Positions 63,613 to 64,000 of a DNA stretch of 64,000 nucleotides are shown piece after piece; position 1 is the first letter of the stretch; each line of letters opens with the position of its first letter. Below the pieces are notes generated by a model. The model had not been told where the DNA came from, did not search any database, and worked only from the letters and a program-made list of their open reading frames with translations. Source of the DNA: Dolomedes plantarius (taxonomy: Eukaryota; Arthropoda; Arachnida; Araneae; Dolomedidae); assembly GCA_907164885.2 (NCBI GenBank), contig OU015495.1, positions 211,760,686 to 211,824,685 on the forward strand, written 5' to 3'. The position numbers and the translations under genes are program-made.

Positions 63613-64000
63613 TATATATGTGCACAGATAATGGAACAACAAAAAATATTGTATACCCACAAGTATTGTAAAATTAAACATTTCTTAAAATTTTTTTATT
63701 TCCAATTCAGCGGGCGAAGGGGAACACAATTCTTTCGCGAAGATATTACATAAAACAAGCAGGTACTAAAAACTGAACTATAAAATATGTTGGGCGGTAA
63801 CGTTACTCGCGTCCGTAGCATACTTTAAGCTACACGTGCCAGCTGGGTAGTGCTAAACGAGTAACAGCTTTGCAGCCTTTATAAATTAAACATATTTGAA
63901 ACGTGCTTTCTCTTTTCTTTCTTTTCCAATTAACCAGACTGAGCCACAGCAACGCGTCGCCGGGTACAGCTAGTATATGTATATATATATATATATATAT

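Larger units (their letters stand above)
63100..64000 (+). repeat. 458-bp tandem repeat, nearly two units, cut by the window end
   Basis: Unit 1 starts at 63100 (cgattctttattaccgctta), unit 2 at 63558. They look the same except one visible substitution (acagatttgc versus acagctttgc) and differences in (AT)n length. Each unit begins with the detached end of the mariner-like element, continues with about 360 bases of unknown sequence ending cgccgggtacagctag, then (AT)n. The cagCTAG followed by T resembles a Helitron 3' end, but no 5' end is recognised. Confidence 0.9.

Overview
The window looks like non-genic, AT-rich nuclear DNA of an arthropod, possibly a spider. That reading rests on the mixture of BEL/Pao LTR elements, Tc1-, mariner- and pogo-like DNA transposons, hAT and TTAA-target elements, tRNA-derived SINEs and long (AT)n tracts. 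No host gene is present to fix the lineage, so the organism is an inference. I found no convincing host protein-coding gene, rRNA, functional tRNA or CRISPR array. Nearly everything recognisable is a mobile element, and many can be delimited to the base by matching target-site duplications (TSDs).

Layout. 1-9.6 kb: a long imperfect inverted repeat, a hAT MITE (TSD caatagag), a candidate Helitron-like element, a TTAA-flanked element and a decayed Tc1 transposase. 9.6-15.6 kb: AT-rich sequence and a 182-bp (AT)n tract. 15.7-21.3 kb: a SINE-like tRNA-derived sequence, interlocking palindromes, two copies of a 721-bp TTAA-flanked family (a third lies at 60.6 kb) and two hAT MITEs with perfect 8-bp TSDs. 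24.9-35.8 kb: two inverted 1.9-kb copies of an unclassified element rich in a GGGGCAAAGGTTYGCA-type motif, three copies of a pogo-like TA-target family, a full-length but mutated Tc1 element and a further TA-target element that hosts one pogo-like copy. 36.6-43.1 kb: a decayed BEL/Pao element whose 3' LTR carries a triplicated 70-bp block and whose pol ends in an S/P/V/D repeat. 44.3-47.7 kb: a hAT-type element filled by a ~52-bp minisatellite with four-unit higher-order order, itself split by a mariner-like element. 49.5 kb: a SINE with a 13-bp TSD. 51.1-57.5 kb: a Harbinger-like MITE interrupted by an intact BEL/Pao element and by a second MITE of its own family. 58.1-59.3 kb: a retroposon with a 17-bp TSD interrupted by a hAT element that keeps a BED-finger fragment. 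62-64 kb: an internally deleted Tigger-like element inside (AT)n and a 458-bp tandem repeat carrying the detached end of the mariner-like element from 45.7 kb.

The one gene that looks functional is the 1746-residue Gag-Pol of the BEL/Pao element (minus strand, 51557-56797): single frame, all catalytic motifs present, LTRs identical by eye. It is probably the youngest insertion in the window. The nesting orders many of the other insertions in time.
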